Shown here: positions 35,553 to 44,557 of the stretch, in pieces | Position numbering within the stretch: the first letter of the stretch is position 1 | Layout: each line of letters starts with the position of its first letter | Assembly (NCBI GenBank): GCA_016742255.1 | Contig: JACVCB010000005.1 | Coordinates: 110,202-174,201, forward strand | From: Leptospira sp. | GTDB lineage: Bacteria > Spirochaetota > Leptospiria > Leptospirales > Leptospiraceae | Reading direction: 5' to 3' | DNA length: 64,000 bases | The notes under the pieces: generated by a model | Databases searched by the model: none | What the model was told of the DNA's origin: nothing | Seen by the model: only the letters and a program-made list of their open reading frames with translations | Made by a program: the position numbers and the translations under genes

Positions 35553-38500
35553 ATGAAATTTGAATATACCAATCCTTCTTCCAAAACCCTCTTAAAGTTA
35601 CTCACGGAAAAAATCTTAGTTTTAGATGGTGCGATGGGGACCATGATCCAAAGGCACTCACTTGAGGAAGACGATTTCCGAGGTGACAGGTTTAAGGATT
35701 GGCCTGTTTCGATAAAGGGAAATAATGATGTTCTTGCGATTACAAGACCAGATATTATCGAATCTGTCCACCTAGAGTATTTGGAAGCCGGTGCAGATAT
35801 TATCGAAACCAATACCTTTAGTTCCAACATTGTCTCGCAAGCAGACTACAAAATGGAATCTGCTGTGAGAGACTTAAACCTAGCAGCTGTTCAGTGTGCT
35901 AAAAATGCTGTAGAAAAGTTCAAAGCGAAAACTGGGAAAACAGACGTTTTTATTGCAGGTTCCATTGGACCAACAGTCAAAACAGCATCCCTCTCCCCTG
36001 ATGTAAATAACCCAGCATTTCGCGCTGTCACCTTTGATGAATTAGTCGATTGTTTCCATGAACAGGTATCGGCATTACTCGATGGTGGTGTGGATTTATT
36101 ATTACCAGAAACCAATATCGATACTTTGAATCTAAAGGCATGTATTTATGCCATTGAAAAGGTATTTGAAGAACGAAACATTCGTATCCCTGTTGTTTTA
36201 TCGGTTACGATAACCGATGCATCTGGGCGAACCCTTTCTGGTCAAACAGGTGAAGCTTTTTACATTTCGATCAAACATGCAAAACCACTTGCTGTCGGTA
36301 TTAACTGTGCGTTAGGTGCAGGGGAAATGCGTCCCTATATAGAAGAAATATCTCGTGTGGCCGATTGTTATGTATCTTGTTACCCAAATGCTGGCCTTCC
36401 CAATGCGTTCGGTGGGTATGACCAAACTCCAGAAGAGTTTGGTGGATGGATGAAAAATTTCGGTGAAGCAGGTTTCTTAAATATAGTTGGTGGGTGTTGC
36501 GGAACCACACCTGCCCACATCCGTGCTGCAAAAGAAGCAGTTAGTTCAATCAAACCTCGTGCCTTAAAAGAACAACCAAAACTCAGTACATTTGCAGGTC
36601 TTGAACCACTCAAACTGACGAAAGACCAAGGGTTTATCAACGTTGGGGAAAGAAACAACGTCACAGGATCTCCAAAGTTCAAAAAACTCATCTTAGATGG
36701 AAATTTTGAAGAAGCAGTACAGGTTGCCTTACAACAGGTGCAAGCTGGTGCCAATATTATTGACATTAACTTTGATGAGGCGCTTCTCGATGGCGAAGCT
36801 TCGATGACAAAGTTTTTGAATTTAATCGCAGGGGAACCTGACATAGCCCGTGTTCCGTTTATGGTCGATTCCTCGAAATGGTCGGTGTTACTTGCGGGCC
36901 TTAAATGTATCCAAGGAAAACCCATCGTAAACTCCATCTCCCTCAAAGAAGGAGAAGAAGTATTTTTAAACCATGCCCGCACGATCCAAAGATTTGGAGC
37001 TGCAGCGATTGTCATGGCATTCGACGAACAAGGGCAGGCGGCAACCAAAGATGACAAAGTCAGAATTTGTAAACGTGCTTATGACTTACTTGTTTCGAAG
37101 TTAGACTTTGAACCTACGGATATTATCTTTGATCCAAACATACTTACGGTTGCAACAGGGATTGAAGAACATAATAATTATGCTGTCGATTTTATCGAAG
37201 CGACACGTGAGATTAAAAAAGTTTGCCCAGGTGCGAAAGTATCAGGTGGACTCAGTAATATTTCCTTTTCTTTCCGAGGAAATAACCCAGTCAGGGAGGC
37301 AATGCACTCTGCCTTTTTATACCATGCCATCCAAGCAGGAATGGATATGGCAATTGTCAACGCAGGGATGTTAGAAGTTTATGAAGAAATCCCGAAAGAC
37401 TTACTTGAATTAGTGGAAGATGTGTTACTCAATCGAAGACCAGATGCCACCGAACGATTGATTGATGCTGCAGGTAGTTTCCATGGTGAAGCAAAAGTCC
37501 AAAAGAAGGATGATGTTTGGCGCAGTGGAACGGTTGAAGAAAGGCTCACTCATGCCCTTGTGAAAGGGATAGATGAATTTGTGACCCAAGATACAGAAGA
37601 AGCAAGGAAAAGTTTAGCAAAACCTCTTGATGTCATCGAAGGACCACTCATGAACGGGATGAAAGTTGTTGGGGAACTTTTCGGTGCTGGCAAAATGTTT
37701 TTACCACAAGTGGTAAAAAGTGCGCGGGTAATGAAAAAGGCAGTCGCATACCTCATGCCATTTATGGAAGAGGAAAAACGAAACCAAAAAGACGAAAGTA
37801 AACAAGCAAAATTTCTCATTGCAACTGTAAAAGGTGATGTTCACGATATTGGTAAAAATATCGTAGGTGTGGTTTTGGCGTGTAACAATTATGAGGTGAT
37901 AGACCTTGGTGTGATGGTGCCATGTGAAAAAATTTTGGAAACTGCCAAAAAAGAAAATGTAGCAGCCATTGGCCTATCTGGTCTTATCACTCCATCACTT
38001 GATGAAATGGTTTATGTGGCAAAAGAGATGGAACGATTAGAGTTCAAGGTTCCACTTCTGATTGGTGGTGCGACTACTTCTCCTGCCCATACTGCTGTGA
38101 AAATTGCTGAACAGTACTCACAACCAGTTTTACATGTGATGGATGCATCTCGCGTCGTGAATGTGATGAATAGTGTCTTAAATCCTCAAACATCAAAGGA
38201 GTATGCGAAAACGATCACGGAAGAACAATCACGCATCCGAGAAGAGTTTTATTCCAGAGAAAGTGAACGTAATATCCTTCCGATAGCTGATGCAATCAAA
38301 AATAAATTTGCAGCGGATTGGGATTCATATACTCCACCAAAACCAAGTTTTACGGGCATAAAAGTTTTTAATGATGTTACTTTAAAAGACTTACTTCCGT
38401 TCATTGACTGGTCTCCTTTCTTTTTGGCTTGGGAATTAAAGGGGCGTTTCCCTCAAATTCTGAAGGATCCAGTGATTGGGAAAGAAGCCACTTCTTTGTA

Positions 38501-39269
38501 CAATGATGCACAAACTATTTTAAAAGAAATGTTGGAAAATCCAGACCTCAAACCGAGGGCTGTTGTTGGTATGTTCCCAGCAGTTTCCCATGGCGAAATG
38601 GTGGAAATTTTTGAAGATGAAACTAAACAAAAATCATTGGGATTTTACCCTATGTTACGCCAACAAACTACTAAGATGTCCAACCAACCTAATTATAGTT
38701 TGGCGGATTTTATCGCTCCAAAAGAATCTAACAAAAATGATTATATCGGTTATTTTGCAGTCACAGCGGGCCATGGCATTGAGGAATTAGCTAAGACCTA
38801 TGAAGTGAAACATGATGACTACAATTCGATTTTGGTGAAAGCTTTAGCGGATCGTTTTGCAGAAGCTTTTGCGGAATACATGCACCATAAAATGCGTGAG
38901 GAATGGGGTTTTGGAAAAGATGAAAATCTTACTACTGAAGATTTGATCCGTGAAAAGTATCGCGGGATTCGACCTGCACCTGGTTATCCAGCTTGTCCAG
39001 ATCATACGGAAAAACGCAAGATTTGGAAACTTTTGGATGTGGAAAAAAATGCAGGCATCAAACTCACTGAATCTTGTGCGATGTGGCCTGCAAGTAGTGT
39101 GAGTGGGTATTATTTTTCACACCCTGAAGCACGTTATTTTGCCATTGGAAAAATCAACGAAGACCAAGTAGAACCATACTCTAAAATGAAAGAAATGGAA
39201 AAATCGGAAGTGGAACGTTGGTTGTCTCCGATTCTAAACTATGACCCATCCAGGAAGTCTAAAGGGTAG
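35553..39269 (+). CDS. metH: Cobalamin-dependent methionine synthase
   Basis: A full-length 1238-residue MetH. Order: homocysteine-binding barrel ([12 protein letters not shown] at the start; zinc cysteines in GINCALG and GGCCGTT near 245-320), folate barrel ([16 protein letters not shown] from about 360; [11 protein letters not shown]), four-helix cap (about 650-740), B12 domain with axial ligand His764 in GDVHDIGKN ([11 protein letters not shown] after it), and the AdoMet reactivation domain (about 900-1230, [18 protein letters not shown] and [18 protein letters not shown]). It methylates homocysteine from methyl-tetrahydrofolate. No cobalamin riboswitch is seen in the 32-bp leader after the preceding terminator. 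Partners in the window are metF and ahcY. Confidence 0.98.
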   Translation: MKFEYTNPSSKTLLKLLTEKILVLDGAMGTMIQRHSLEEDDFRGDRFKDWPVSIKGNNDVLAITRPDIIESVHLEYLEAGADIIETNTFSSNIVSQADYKMESAVRDLNLAAVQCAKNAVEKFKAKTGKTDVFIAGSIGPTVKTASLSPDVNNPAFRAVTFDELVDCFHEQVSALLDGGVDLLLPETNIDTLNLKACIYAIEKVFEERNIRIPVVLSVTITDASGRTLSGQTGEAFYISIKHAKPLAVGINCALGAGEMRPYIEEISRVADCYVSCYPNAGLPNAFGGYDQTPEEFGGWMKNFGEAGFLNIVGGCCGTTPAHIRAAKEAVSSIKPRALKEQPKLSTFAGLEPLKLTKDQGFINVGERNNVTGSPKFKKLILDGNFEEAVQVALQQVQAGANIIDINFDEALLDGEASMTKFLNLIAGEPDIARVPFMVDSSKWSVLLAGLKCIQGKPIVNSISLKEGEEVFLNHARTIQRFGAAAIVMAFDEQGQAATKDDKVRICKRAYDLLVSKLDFEPTDIIFDPNILTVATGIEEHNNYAVDFIEATREIKKVCPGAKVSGGLSNISFSFRGNNPVREAMHSAFLYHAIQAGMDMAIVNAGMLEVYEEIPKDLLELVEDVLLNRRPDATERLIDAAGSFHGEAKVQKKDDVWRSGTVEERLTHALVKGIDEFVTQDTEEARKSLAKPLDVIEGPLMNGMKVVGELFGAGKMFLPQVVKSARVMKKAVAYLMPFMEEEKRNQKDESKQAKFLIATVKGDVHDIGKNIVGVVLACNNYEVIDLGVMVPCEKILETAKKENVAAIGLSGLITPSLDEMVYVAKEMERLEFKVPLLIGGATTSPAHTAVKIAEQYSQPVLHVMDASRVVNVMNSVLNPQTSKEYAKTITEEQSRIREEFYSRESERNILPIADAIKNKFAADWDSYTPPKPSFTGIKVFNDVTLKDLLPFIDWSPFFLAWELKGRFPQILKDPVIGKEATSLYNDAQTILKEMLENPDLKPRAVVGMFPAVSHGEMVEIFEDETKQKSLGFYPMLRQQTTKMSNQPNYSLADFIAPKESNKNDYIGYFAVTAGHGIEELAKTYEVKHDDYNSILVKALADRFAEAFAEYMHHKMREEWGFGKDENLTTEDLIREKYRGIRPAPGYPACPDHTEKRKIWKLLDVEKNAGIKLTESCAMWPASSVSGYYFSHPEARYFAIGKINEDQVEPYSKMKEMEKSEVERWLSPILNYDPSRKSKG

Positions 39270-39280
39270 TAATACAAACA

Positions 39281-39312
39281 AATCATTGTTAGATTCAAAA
39301 CAATGATTTTGT
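39281..39312 (+). terminator. Weak terminator-like hairpin after metH
   Basis: AATCATTGTT (39281-39290) pairs with AACAATGATT (39299-39308) over an 8-base loop, followed by only a short T-rich stretch (TTGTAG). It may only partly stop transcription into the next small gene. Confidence 0.45.
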
Positions 39313-39336
39313 AGATTGAATGGGATAGAGGACTAA

Positions 39337-39630
39337 ATGGCAGAACCTGGACATTCACACAACCATGGTTGGAAAATAGCAGGGAAGGGAAAACTCTCTA
39401 CTGGGTTTTCCTTCCATCCTAAACTTGCGGAGTGGTTACAAACATACACAAACATTCCAAAGGATGCAGAATTGGAAATTTTGGAAGTGAGTTGTGGAGA
39501 AGTAAGTTGTCCTACGGAAGAAACGTTGATTGTCTGGGACAAACAAGAGTTTCGTATCTCTCGTAAAAAAGAAATGATTTCTAAAATGGATGTGGACTTA
39601 TCTTGGAAACGCTTTGTTGGGAAATCGTAA
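39337..39630 (+). CDS. Small protein of unknown function
   Basis: Ninety-seven residues, AGGA six bases before the ATG. The N-terminus is His-rich (GHSHNHGW), and a CGEVSCPTEE block in the middle could bind a metal together with it. Residues KDAELEILEVSCGE followed by CPTEETLIVWD and FRISRKKEMI suggest a compact alpha/beta domain of about 60 residues. No family recognised. It is downstream of metH behind a weak terminator, so it may be part of the same transcript; nothing else ties it to methionine synthesis. Confidence 0.6.
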   Translation: MAEPGHSHNHGWKIAGKGKLSTGFSFHPKLAEWLQTYTNIPKDAELEILEVSCGEVSCPTEETLIVWDKQEFRISRKKEMISKMDVDLSWKRFVGKS

Positions 39631-39731
39631 AGGGTACTGTAAGTAAGACATGACCATAAACGTTAATTGAGATTTGCCCTTTGTATGTTGCCTCGCATTA
39701 TGTGAATAAGAACTTTATTTGAATGCTGTTA

Positions 39732-39781
39732 ATTGCAGTGCAAATAACACGTCATCTCTGCATTGATATCCGCATTGCAAT
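39732..39781. repeat. Inverted pair of the ATTGCAATGCGGATAAC repeat
   Basis: ATTGCAGTGCAAATAAC (39732-39748) and, inverted, ATATCCGCATTGCAAT (39766-39781) face each other over 17 bases and can fold into a stem. The first copy is itself nearly palindromic (GTTA-TTGCA-TGCAA-TAAC). Related copies lie at 41421-41437, 41456-41472 and 41571-41584, on the other side of the lipoprotein-metF segment. Confidence 0.5.
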
Positions 39782-39903
39782 GATTGTATGAGTTTTCTCA
39801 TGTAATACTGATTTCTATTATCATTTCAGTCTATTTGCGATTTAAGTAACGATTGAATTGTTTTGTATTCGATATTGTAAAAATGAATTTTGAAGGAATG
39901 AAG

Positions 39904-40497
39904 ATGATTGTTGCGAATTTAAAAAGTGTTTTGGTCATTTCTATTTTGGTTACACTTTCGATGATGTGCAATTCAACAGATAGATCGAACGTGATCAATT
40001 ATGAATCAAAAGGGAACCTTAAGGTTATAAATCCAATCAATTGTATTGCTTTATCAGAATTAAAATCAAATATCACTCCCCCTGATCTATATTATGGAAT
40101 TCGAAATTGTATTGAAAATGAAAATTATTCTTTTGGTTTTAAATTACAAGCATTAGCGGGTGTTTATGGAAGGTATGATAGTTTAAGAGTGACAGACTCT
40201 ACCGCTCACCAAGCGAATACAACTTTAAGAATCAATTTTCTTGGAAATCTTAGCGAATCTAAAATCTCAAAATACCAAGAATTTATAAAAAATAATTATA
40301 TTTCCAATAGCGAAAATATGGAAGCACTTTGTAAAGAAATTATAACCATAGGAAAACCTAATTATTTCCCCGATTATATGATTTCACATGGATTAAGAGG
40401 ATATTCTGTCGGAAATAATGGAATCAATGAAAGTTTCAATGGAGAGTCATCTTGGAAACAAACGTTGGATTCTTATTTGCATTGTAAAATCGAATAA
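39904..40497 (+). CDS. Predicted lipoprotein of unknown function
   Basis: About 197 residues. The ATG at 39904 is preferred because GAAGGA lies six bases ahead; the frame is open to 39853 but the extra residues have no support. The signal peptide ends LSMMC, a plausible spirochaete lipobox (Cys near residue 21). The mature part is Asn/Ser/Lys-rich with several cysteines (INCIALS, IRNCIEN, EALCKE, LHCKIE). Lower GC than its neighbours and flanking repeats suggest it may be an inserted gene. No function proposed. Confidence 0.6.
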   Translation: MIVANLKSVLVISILVTLSMMCNSTDRSNVINYESKGNLKVINPINCIALSELKSNITPPDLYYGIRNCIENENYSFGFKLQALAGVYGRYDSLRVTDSTAHQANTTLRINFLGNLSESKISKYQEFIKNNYISNSENMEALCKEIITIGKPNYFPDYMISHGLRGYSVGNNGINESFNGESSWKQTLDSYLHCKIE

Positions 40498-40539
40498 GAT
40501 GGGCAGATGCAAAGTAGGAATCAATCATAAGGACCCTAA

Positions 40540-41283
40540 ATGAATCAAATTCTATTAGAAGTTGTTCCGAGAGATGTCTCTGTTGTTTTACAGGAAGTAG
40601 GTTTTGTAAAAAACAAATTTAAGCAAATCACAGGTATTAACATCCCTGATTTGTTACGTTTTGAAAATAGGAGTTGGGACGTGGCCTCAGTGGTTCGCCC
40701 TATCTTTCCAAATGTAATCCCTCATATTCGTGCCATCGATTTTGATTTAGATCATTGTGAAGAAATCATCGAAACATTAAAACAATCCCAAATTTCTTCG
40801 GTGCTTGTGATCAAAGGTGATCCACCGACTGATATGTCAAAACAAGTTTATCCAACAACAACCATTAAACTGATCAAGAAACTTAAAAAAGAAATACATC
40901 ATTTGAAAGTGTATGCAGCGATTGACCAGTACCGTGTGGGGATCAAAGACGAGTTTGACTACATAGAAATGAAGAAGGATGCAGGAGCCGATGGATTTTT
41001 GACACAACCTTTTTTTGATATGAGACTTATTGATATATTCTCGGAAAAACTGAAAGGGACGGAAGTGTATATCGGTGTCAGTCCTGTGGTCACTGATAAA
41101 TCACAAAGTTATTGGGAATCTAGGAATCGGGCCTATTTCCCAAGAGAGTTCCGTCCGAGTTTGGAATGGAATGTGAAATTTGCAAAGGATGTACTTACTT
41201 ATTGTTCTGAGAATGGAATGAATGCCTATCTTATGCCAATCCGCATCAATCTTGAGGAGTACTTACAGCGGGTATTTAATTGA
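40540..41283 (+). CDS. metF: Methylenetetrahydrofolate reductase (short form)
   Basis: A 247-residue MetF-like TIM barrel. Landmarks are VLVIKGDPPTDMS (the family RGDxP block with Lys for Arg), the FAD/folate region VYAAIDQYRVG, and DAGADGFLTQPFFD near residue 148. It makes 5-methyltetrahydrofolate, the methyl donor used by the MetH encoded upstream. It is about 50 residues shorter than E. coli MetF (296), the N-terminus being reduced (starting LLEVVPRD where others have FE(V/F)FPPK). AAGGA lies seven bases before the ATG. Confidence 0.85.
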   Translation: MNQILLEVVPRDVSVVLQEVGFVKNKFKQITGINIPDLLRFENRSWDVASVVRPIFPNVIPHIRAIDFDLDHCEEIIETLKQSQISSVLVIKGDPPTDMSKQVYPTTTIKLIKKLKKEIHHLKVYAAIDQYRVGIKDEFDYIEMKKDAGADGFLTQPFFDMRLIDIFSEKLKGTEVYIGVSPVVTDKSQSYWESRNRAYFPREFRPSLEWNVKFAKDVLTYCSENGMNAYLMPIRINLEEYLQRVFN

Positions 41284-41420
41284 GGCAATTAAAGTAGTCA
41301 TCGGTTAGAACTATTTTTTATGAATGTGATCCTATTTCATATAGGACTCATTGTATTAACTACGTATTCAATTAGTGATATGCAAGTGTTACCGGATTTT
41401 TTTAGATTGGGTGGTTGTTC

Positions 41421-41472
41421 ATTGTAATGCGAATAACTGGAATGGGAGTCGGCTAATTGCAATGCGGATAAC
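41421..41472 (+). repeat. Direct repeat pair, period 35 bp
   Basis: ATTGTAATGCGAATAAC (41421-41437) and ATTGCAATGCGGATAAC (41456-41472) agree at 15 of 17 positions and are both followed by intergenic DNA. They belong to the family also seen at 39732-39781 and 41571-41584. Confidence 0.6.
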
Positions 41473-41723
41473 ATACAAGAGTTGCCGTGATATACCCAAC
41501 GCGCATATCATGTCCATCCCCAGAATTTATCTGAAACTCGATTATTACCGGATATAAGATTGTTATACAAATTGCAATTATAACACCAGCTTTTTCCCGA
41601 GCCTTCCCCTGCGCCAGCGATTGTAGCGGAAATCTTTTCCCTATAGGTATGGATTCTGAAAACCTTTACATGTTGGAAAAATTGGAGCGAAAAGCGCGGT
41701 CGTTATAAAATTGATTATAAGTC

Positions 41724-41781
41724 ATCTAACGAATGCGAGGCGCCCCTAGCAAAAGAAGGTACCGATTTCGTTCCGTTAGAT
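41724..41781 (+). repeat. attC-like imperfect inverted repeat (58 bp)
   Basis: ATCTAAC at 41724-41730 fits the integron R'' consensus RYYYAAC, and GTTAGAT at 41775-41781 fits R' GTTRRRY. Together with the flanking G/C they form an 8-bp perfect inverted repeat (ATCTAACG/CGTTAGAT). A shorter inner match (GCGA with TTCG) could be the L boxes. The length equals the shortest integron attC sites. No integrase gene is in the window, so this would be a lone or cassette-array-edge site. Chance or another hairpin family remains possible. Confidence 0.35.
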
Positions 41782-41811
41782 CTTGGAAATGTGGATTGGA
41801 AACTTGTCCCT

Positions 41812-42636
41812 TTACTGGTTGGAACGCGAAGGTGTGACTGGCATATAGTACTTGAGTCCTAAGTTTCCTTGGATCTCAGGTGCCCATAGTTCGTCGAGTG
41901 TGCGACCTGCTTCTCTCGCATTGATGGGAACTCGCACCATACCTTCAAATGTAATATTACTATTGGAAATACTGATCCCTGGAGTCACATAGACTTGTCT
42001 TCCTACGAAGTTTGTGCGTGAGGGTTCTTGGGCACGGATGGAAGTGTTAAAACGATTGGTGTAATCAGAAGATTCAAACCTGTGTAATTCCGAAAGTTGC
42101 AAAAACAACTCCCAACGTGAATTTTTAATAAAGGAAAATAAATTCCGGTTGAGGCGGTATTTGATTCGCACTTTTGATTCTGCCACATCCACGTAGCCAT
42201 TGGATCCTTGGTTGAGTGACATACCGATGCTCAGTCCTAAATCAAGTGTGAATCCATTGCGGTAATACACATAGGTTACATTTGGTTGGTATGATAAAAG
42301 TGCTGCATTGGAACGTTCTGGTCTTACATCAAAATTCCCTTCAGGATTACGGTGGGGGTTTGAGGTTGTAAATGGGATCACTGGAGAAAAAATCTGAATC
42401 CCTGCCATGGGGTCATTGGATTTGGAAAAATCAGAATTGGATCCCAATTCGAGTTCCTTTGGGAAACGAAAGGGGATCAGTATCGCCAAATTTCCGTTAT
42501 GTGAATTACCAACTTGGAAAAGGGACGAACGAGGATCAGTAAAAGAATAACTAGAAAAAAACGGAAGTCCTTGTGCTAAAATGGTAAGGCTCGTCATCGA
42601 GACGAGAAAGGAGATGAAAACTATCTTTTTTAGCAT
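41812..42636 (-). CDS. Predicted outer-membrane protein of unknown function
   Basis: A 274-residue protein with a signal peptide (MLKKIVFISFLVSMTSLTILAQ) and a mature part of repeated amphipathic strands (for example VTYVYYRNGFTLDLGLSIGMSL and VYVTPGISISNSNITFEG), as in small beta-barrels. It does not end in the usual aromatic residue. There is no clear domain and no operon partner; the neighbouring phosphofructokinase gene is divergent with about 80 bp between starts. Confidence 0.6.
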   Translation of the reverse strand: MLKKIVFISFLVSMTSLTILAQGLPFFSSYSFTDPRSSLFQVGNSHNGNLAILIPFRFPKELELGSNSDFSKSNDPMAGIQIFSPVIPFTTSNPHRNPEGNFDVRPERSNAALLSYQPNVTYVYYRNGFTLDLGLSIGMSLNQGSNGYVDVAESKVRIKYRLNRNLFSFIKNSRWELFLQLSELHRFESSDYTNRFNTSIRAQEPSRTNFVGRQVYVTPGISISNSNITFEGMVRVPINAREAGRTLDELWAPEIQGNLGLKYYMPVTPSRSNQ

Positions 42637-42720
42637 CTAAAAGCATTTCTGCCTGATTTTCCTTTGTTTGGCAATGAAATTTGCTTTCTTCTCTGTCTTT
42701 TTTTGTTATAAGTGAGACCG

Positions 42721-44028
42721 ATGAATCAAAACGATACGAGAGTAGAACAATTTGGACCTTGCACCATCCCAAACCCAGCGGGTTATGATTATTGGACAGA
42801 AGACAATTCAGTTGTCTTGTTTCAAACCATCTTTTCTGGAACAGAAGATGCCAAAAAAACAGTTGAGACAAGTCCGGTATTTTTTGAACAAGCTGGTCCA
42901 AAAGAAAAAATCTACTTTAAACCGGAAGAAGTGACAGCAGGCATCGTGACCTGTGGTGGACTTTGCCCTGGCATCAATGATGTGATCCGTGCTCTTGTCA
43001 TGGAATTACACTATCGTTACAAAGTTCCAAGGATCCTTGGATTTCCATTTGGGTATGAAGGTCTTGTTAAAAAATTTGGACACAGGCCGATTGAGCTCAC
43101 ACCTGATAAAGTGGCTCATATCATGAATTTTGGTGGGTCCATCCTTGGTTCATCTCGGGGGAACCAAAAGATAGAAGAGATGGTGGATACTTTATTCTTA
43201 TATGGAGTGAAGATGTTGTTTTGTATTGGTGGAGATGGAACTCTTCGAGGTGCCCAGGCCATCCAAGAAGAAGTGAGAAAACGAAAAGAAGACATCGCCA
43301 TTGTTGGGATTCCGAAAACTATCGATAACGATATCAATTATGTCCAAAAAACGTTTGGGTTTTCGACTGCGTTTAGTAAGGCGGTGGAAGCAGTCAACTG
43401 CGCACATGAAGAAGCAAAAGGGGCACCAAATGGAATTGGCCTTGTGAAACTGATGGGTCGTCATTCTGGGTTCATTGCTGTCAACTCTGCCTTGGCTTCC
43501 AAAAATGTGAACTTTGTCCTCATCCCAGAACAAGATTTTGATTTAGAAGGAGAAGGTGCATTTTTACCAGTCTTAAAGGATCGAGTGCAAAGAAGGGGGC
43601 ATGCTGTTGTCATCATTGCGGAAGGAGCAGGACAAAAGTACTTTGAAGACAAAGGGGAAAAAGACCAATCTGGTAACAAAAAACTCGCTGATGTGGGTGT
43701 GTTTATGAAAGAGAAAATCACAGAGTACTTCAAAAAAGAAGGTGTTGCACTCAATCTAAAGTACATCGACCCAAGTTACATCATTCGATCTGTTCCTGCC
43801 AATGCGGAAGATTCGGTTTTCTGTGGGTTTTTAGCACAAAACGCGGTACATGCGGCGTTCGCTGGCCGCACTGGTTGTGTGGTAGGGATTTGGAATAATG
43901 TTTTCACTGTGATGCCAATCTCACTTGCCATTGCAGAACGAAAGGTATTACGTCCAGAAAAGAGTACCTTGTGGCGAGCACTCCTTGCCTCCACAGGCCA
44001 ACCCAATACGATGAAGGCGAAAGGCTGA
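42721..44028 (+). CDS. 6-Phosphofructokinase (TP0108-type, likely ATP-dependent)
   Basis: About 435 residues of the PfkA superfamily in its long spirochaete/plant-type form. Seen are [14 protein letters not shown] (about 80), [22 protein letters not shown] (catalytic Asp) and KLMGRHSGF. The position equivalent to E. coli Gly104 is Gly (GGDG), which favours ATP, whereas the PPi enzymes have Asp there; the Lys in PKTIDND is shared with PPi and group III enzymes. It commits fructose-6-phosphate to glycolysis. ATG at 42721 is chosen; a GTG at 42712 is possible. TTATAA at 42706-42711 looks like a -10 box, which would leave almost no leader before the ATG. Confidence 0.88.
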   Translation: MNQNDTRVEQFGPCTIPNPAGYDYWTEDNSVVLFQTIFSGTEDAKKTVETSPVFFEQAGPKEKIYFKPEEVTAGIVTCGGLCPGINDVIRALVMELHYRYKVPRILGFPFGYEGLVKKFGHRPIELTPDKVAHIMNFGGSILGSSRGNQKIEEMVDTLFLYGVKMLFCIGGDGTLRGAQAIQEEVRKRKEDIAIVGIPKTIDNDINYVQKTFGFSTAFSKAVEAVNCAHEEAKGAPNGIGLVKLMGRHSGFIAVNSALASKNVNFVLIPEQDFDLEGEGAFLPVLKDRVQRRGHAVVIIAEGAGQKYFEDKGEKDQSGNKKLADVGVFMKEKITEYFKKEGVALNLKYIDPSYIIRSVPANAEDSVFCGFLAQNAVHAAFAGRTGCVVGIWNNVFTVMPISLAIAERKVLRPEKSTLWRALLASTGQPNTMKAKG

Positions 44029-44090
44029 AAAAAGAAAGATTTTTCTCTTCCACTGGAATCGGGTTTTCGTCTAACTGGTGAGTGAACCAT

Positions 44091-44519
44091 ATGAAACCGA
44101 AGCAAACAAAGGAACTAAGAATTGTCAGTGCCATTCTACTGACTTCCATTGCCTTTGTGTTGGTTTGTACGGCTGGATTTTTCACATGTCCCAAATTCGG
44201 TATAACTCAAACAAGTAGTGAAACTGCAGATTCTCAAGATTACGTCATGCCTTGCCATGCAGATTCGAAAGAGGCAGGGGATTCAAATGAAACGCCGAAT
44301 GGAAATTCTTGTCAATGCAATGAAGTTTCAAATTCGGATGGAATACGTTTTCAAATAGAGTTTTCTAAATTAGTACGTGTCTTCATTCAAAAACTGTATT
44401 TGCCTTCACAAGTCGAAATACCAATTTCAAATTTTGCATTTCAAATATTTCAATCAAACGCTGATACTTTCCATAACGATTTTATAACCCTACAAAAAAC
44501 CATAAAACTTCTCATTTAA
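44091..44519 (+). CDS. Small membrane/periplasmic Cys-His protein heading the metal efflux operon
   Basis: A 142-residue protein with one N-terminal hydrophobic segment (about 11-30) that ends LVCTAGFFTC and may be a membrane anchor or signal. The periplasmic part has a possible metal site: MPCHADSK (Cys55, His56) and SCQCNE (Cys74, Cys76). Short Cys/His proteins of this layout often lead copper or heavy-metal operons (for example DUF2946-type proteins). The start at 44091 has GGTGAG upstream. TolC, adaptor and permease genes follow at once, so a metal-binding or chaperone role is likely. Family not recognised. Confidence 0.6.
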   Translation: MKPKQTKELRIVSAILLTSIAFVLVCTAGFFTCPKFGITQTSSETADSQDYVMPCHADSKEAGDSNETPNGNSCQCNEVSNSDGIRFQIEFSKLVRVFIQKLYLPSQVEIPISNFAFQIFQSNADTFHNDFITLQKTIKLLI

Positions 44520-44557
44520 ACCATTTCGATTTTTTTGATTAAAATTGGAGGTAATTT

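Larger units (their letters stand above)
41284..41811. other. 528-bp intergenic region with repeats and no gene
   Basis: Short reading frames here look non-coding. The region holds two direct copies (41421-41437, 41456-41472; period 35) of the ATTGCAATGCGGATAAC repeat, an inverted repeat GTTATA-TATAAC at 41562-41584 that also contains ATTGCAATT, a relatively GC-rich stretch at 41585-41700 with CGCCAGCGATTGTAGCGG and GGAGCGAAAAGCGCGG, and the attC-like element described separately. It reads like a small accumulation of mobile or integron-type repeat DNA between metF and the convergent outer-membrane protein gene. Confidence 0.5.

Noticed and set aside
41375..41557. 60-codon ORF after metF
   Set aside because: It is formed by the repeat DNA, has no Shine-Dalgarno and odd composition.
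42721..44028. PPi-dependent phosphofructokinase
   Set aside because: The motif is GGDG rather than GGDD, which points to ATP use; the Lys in PKTIDND alone does not decide.
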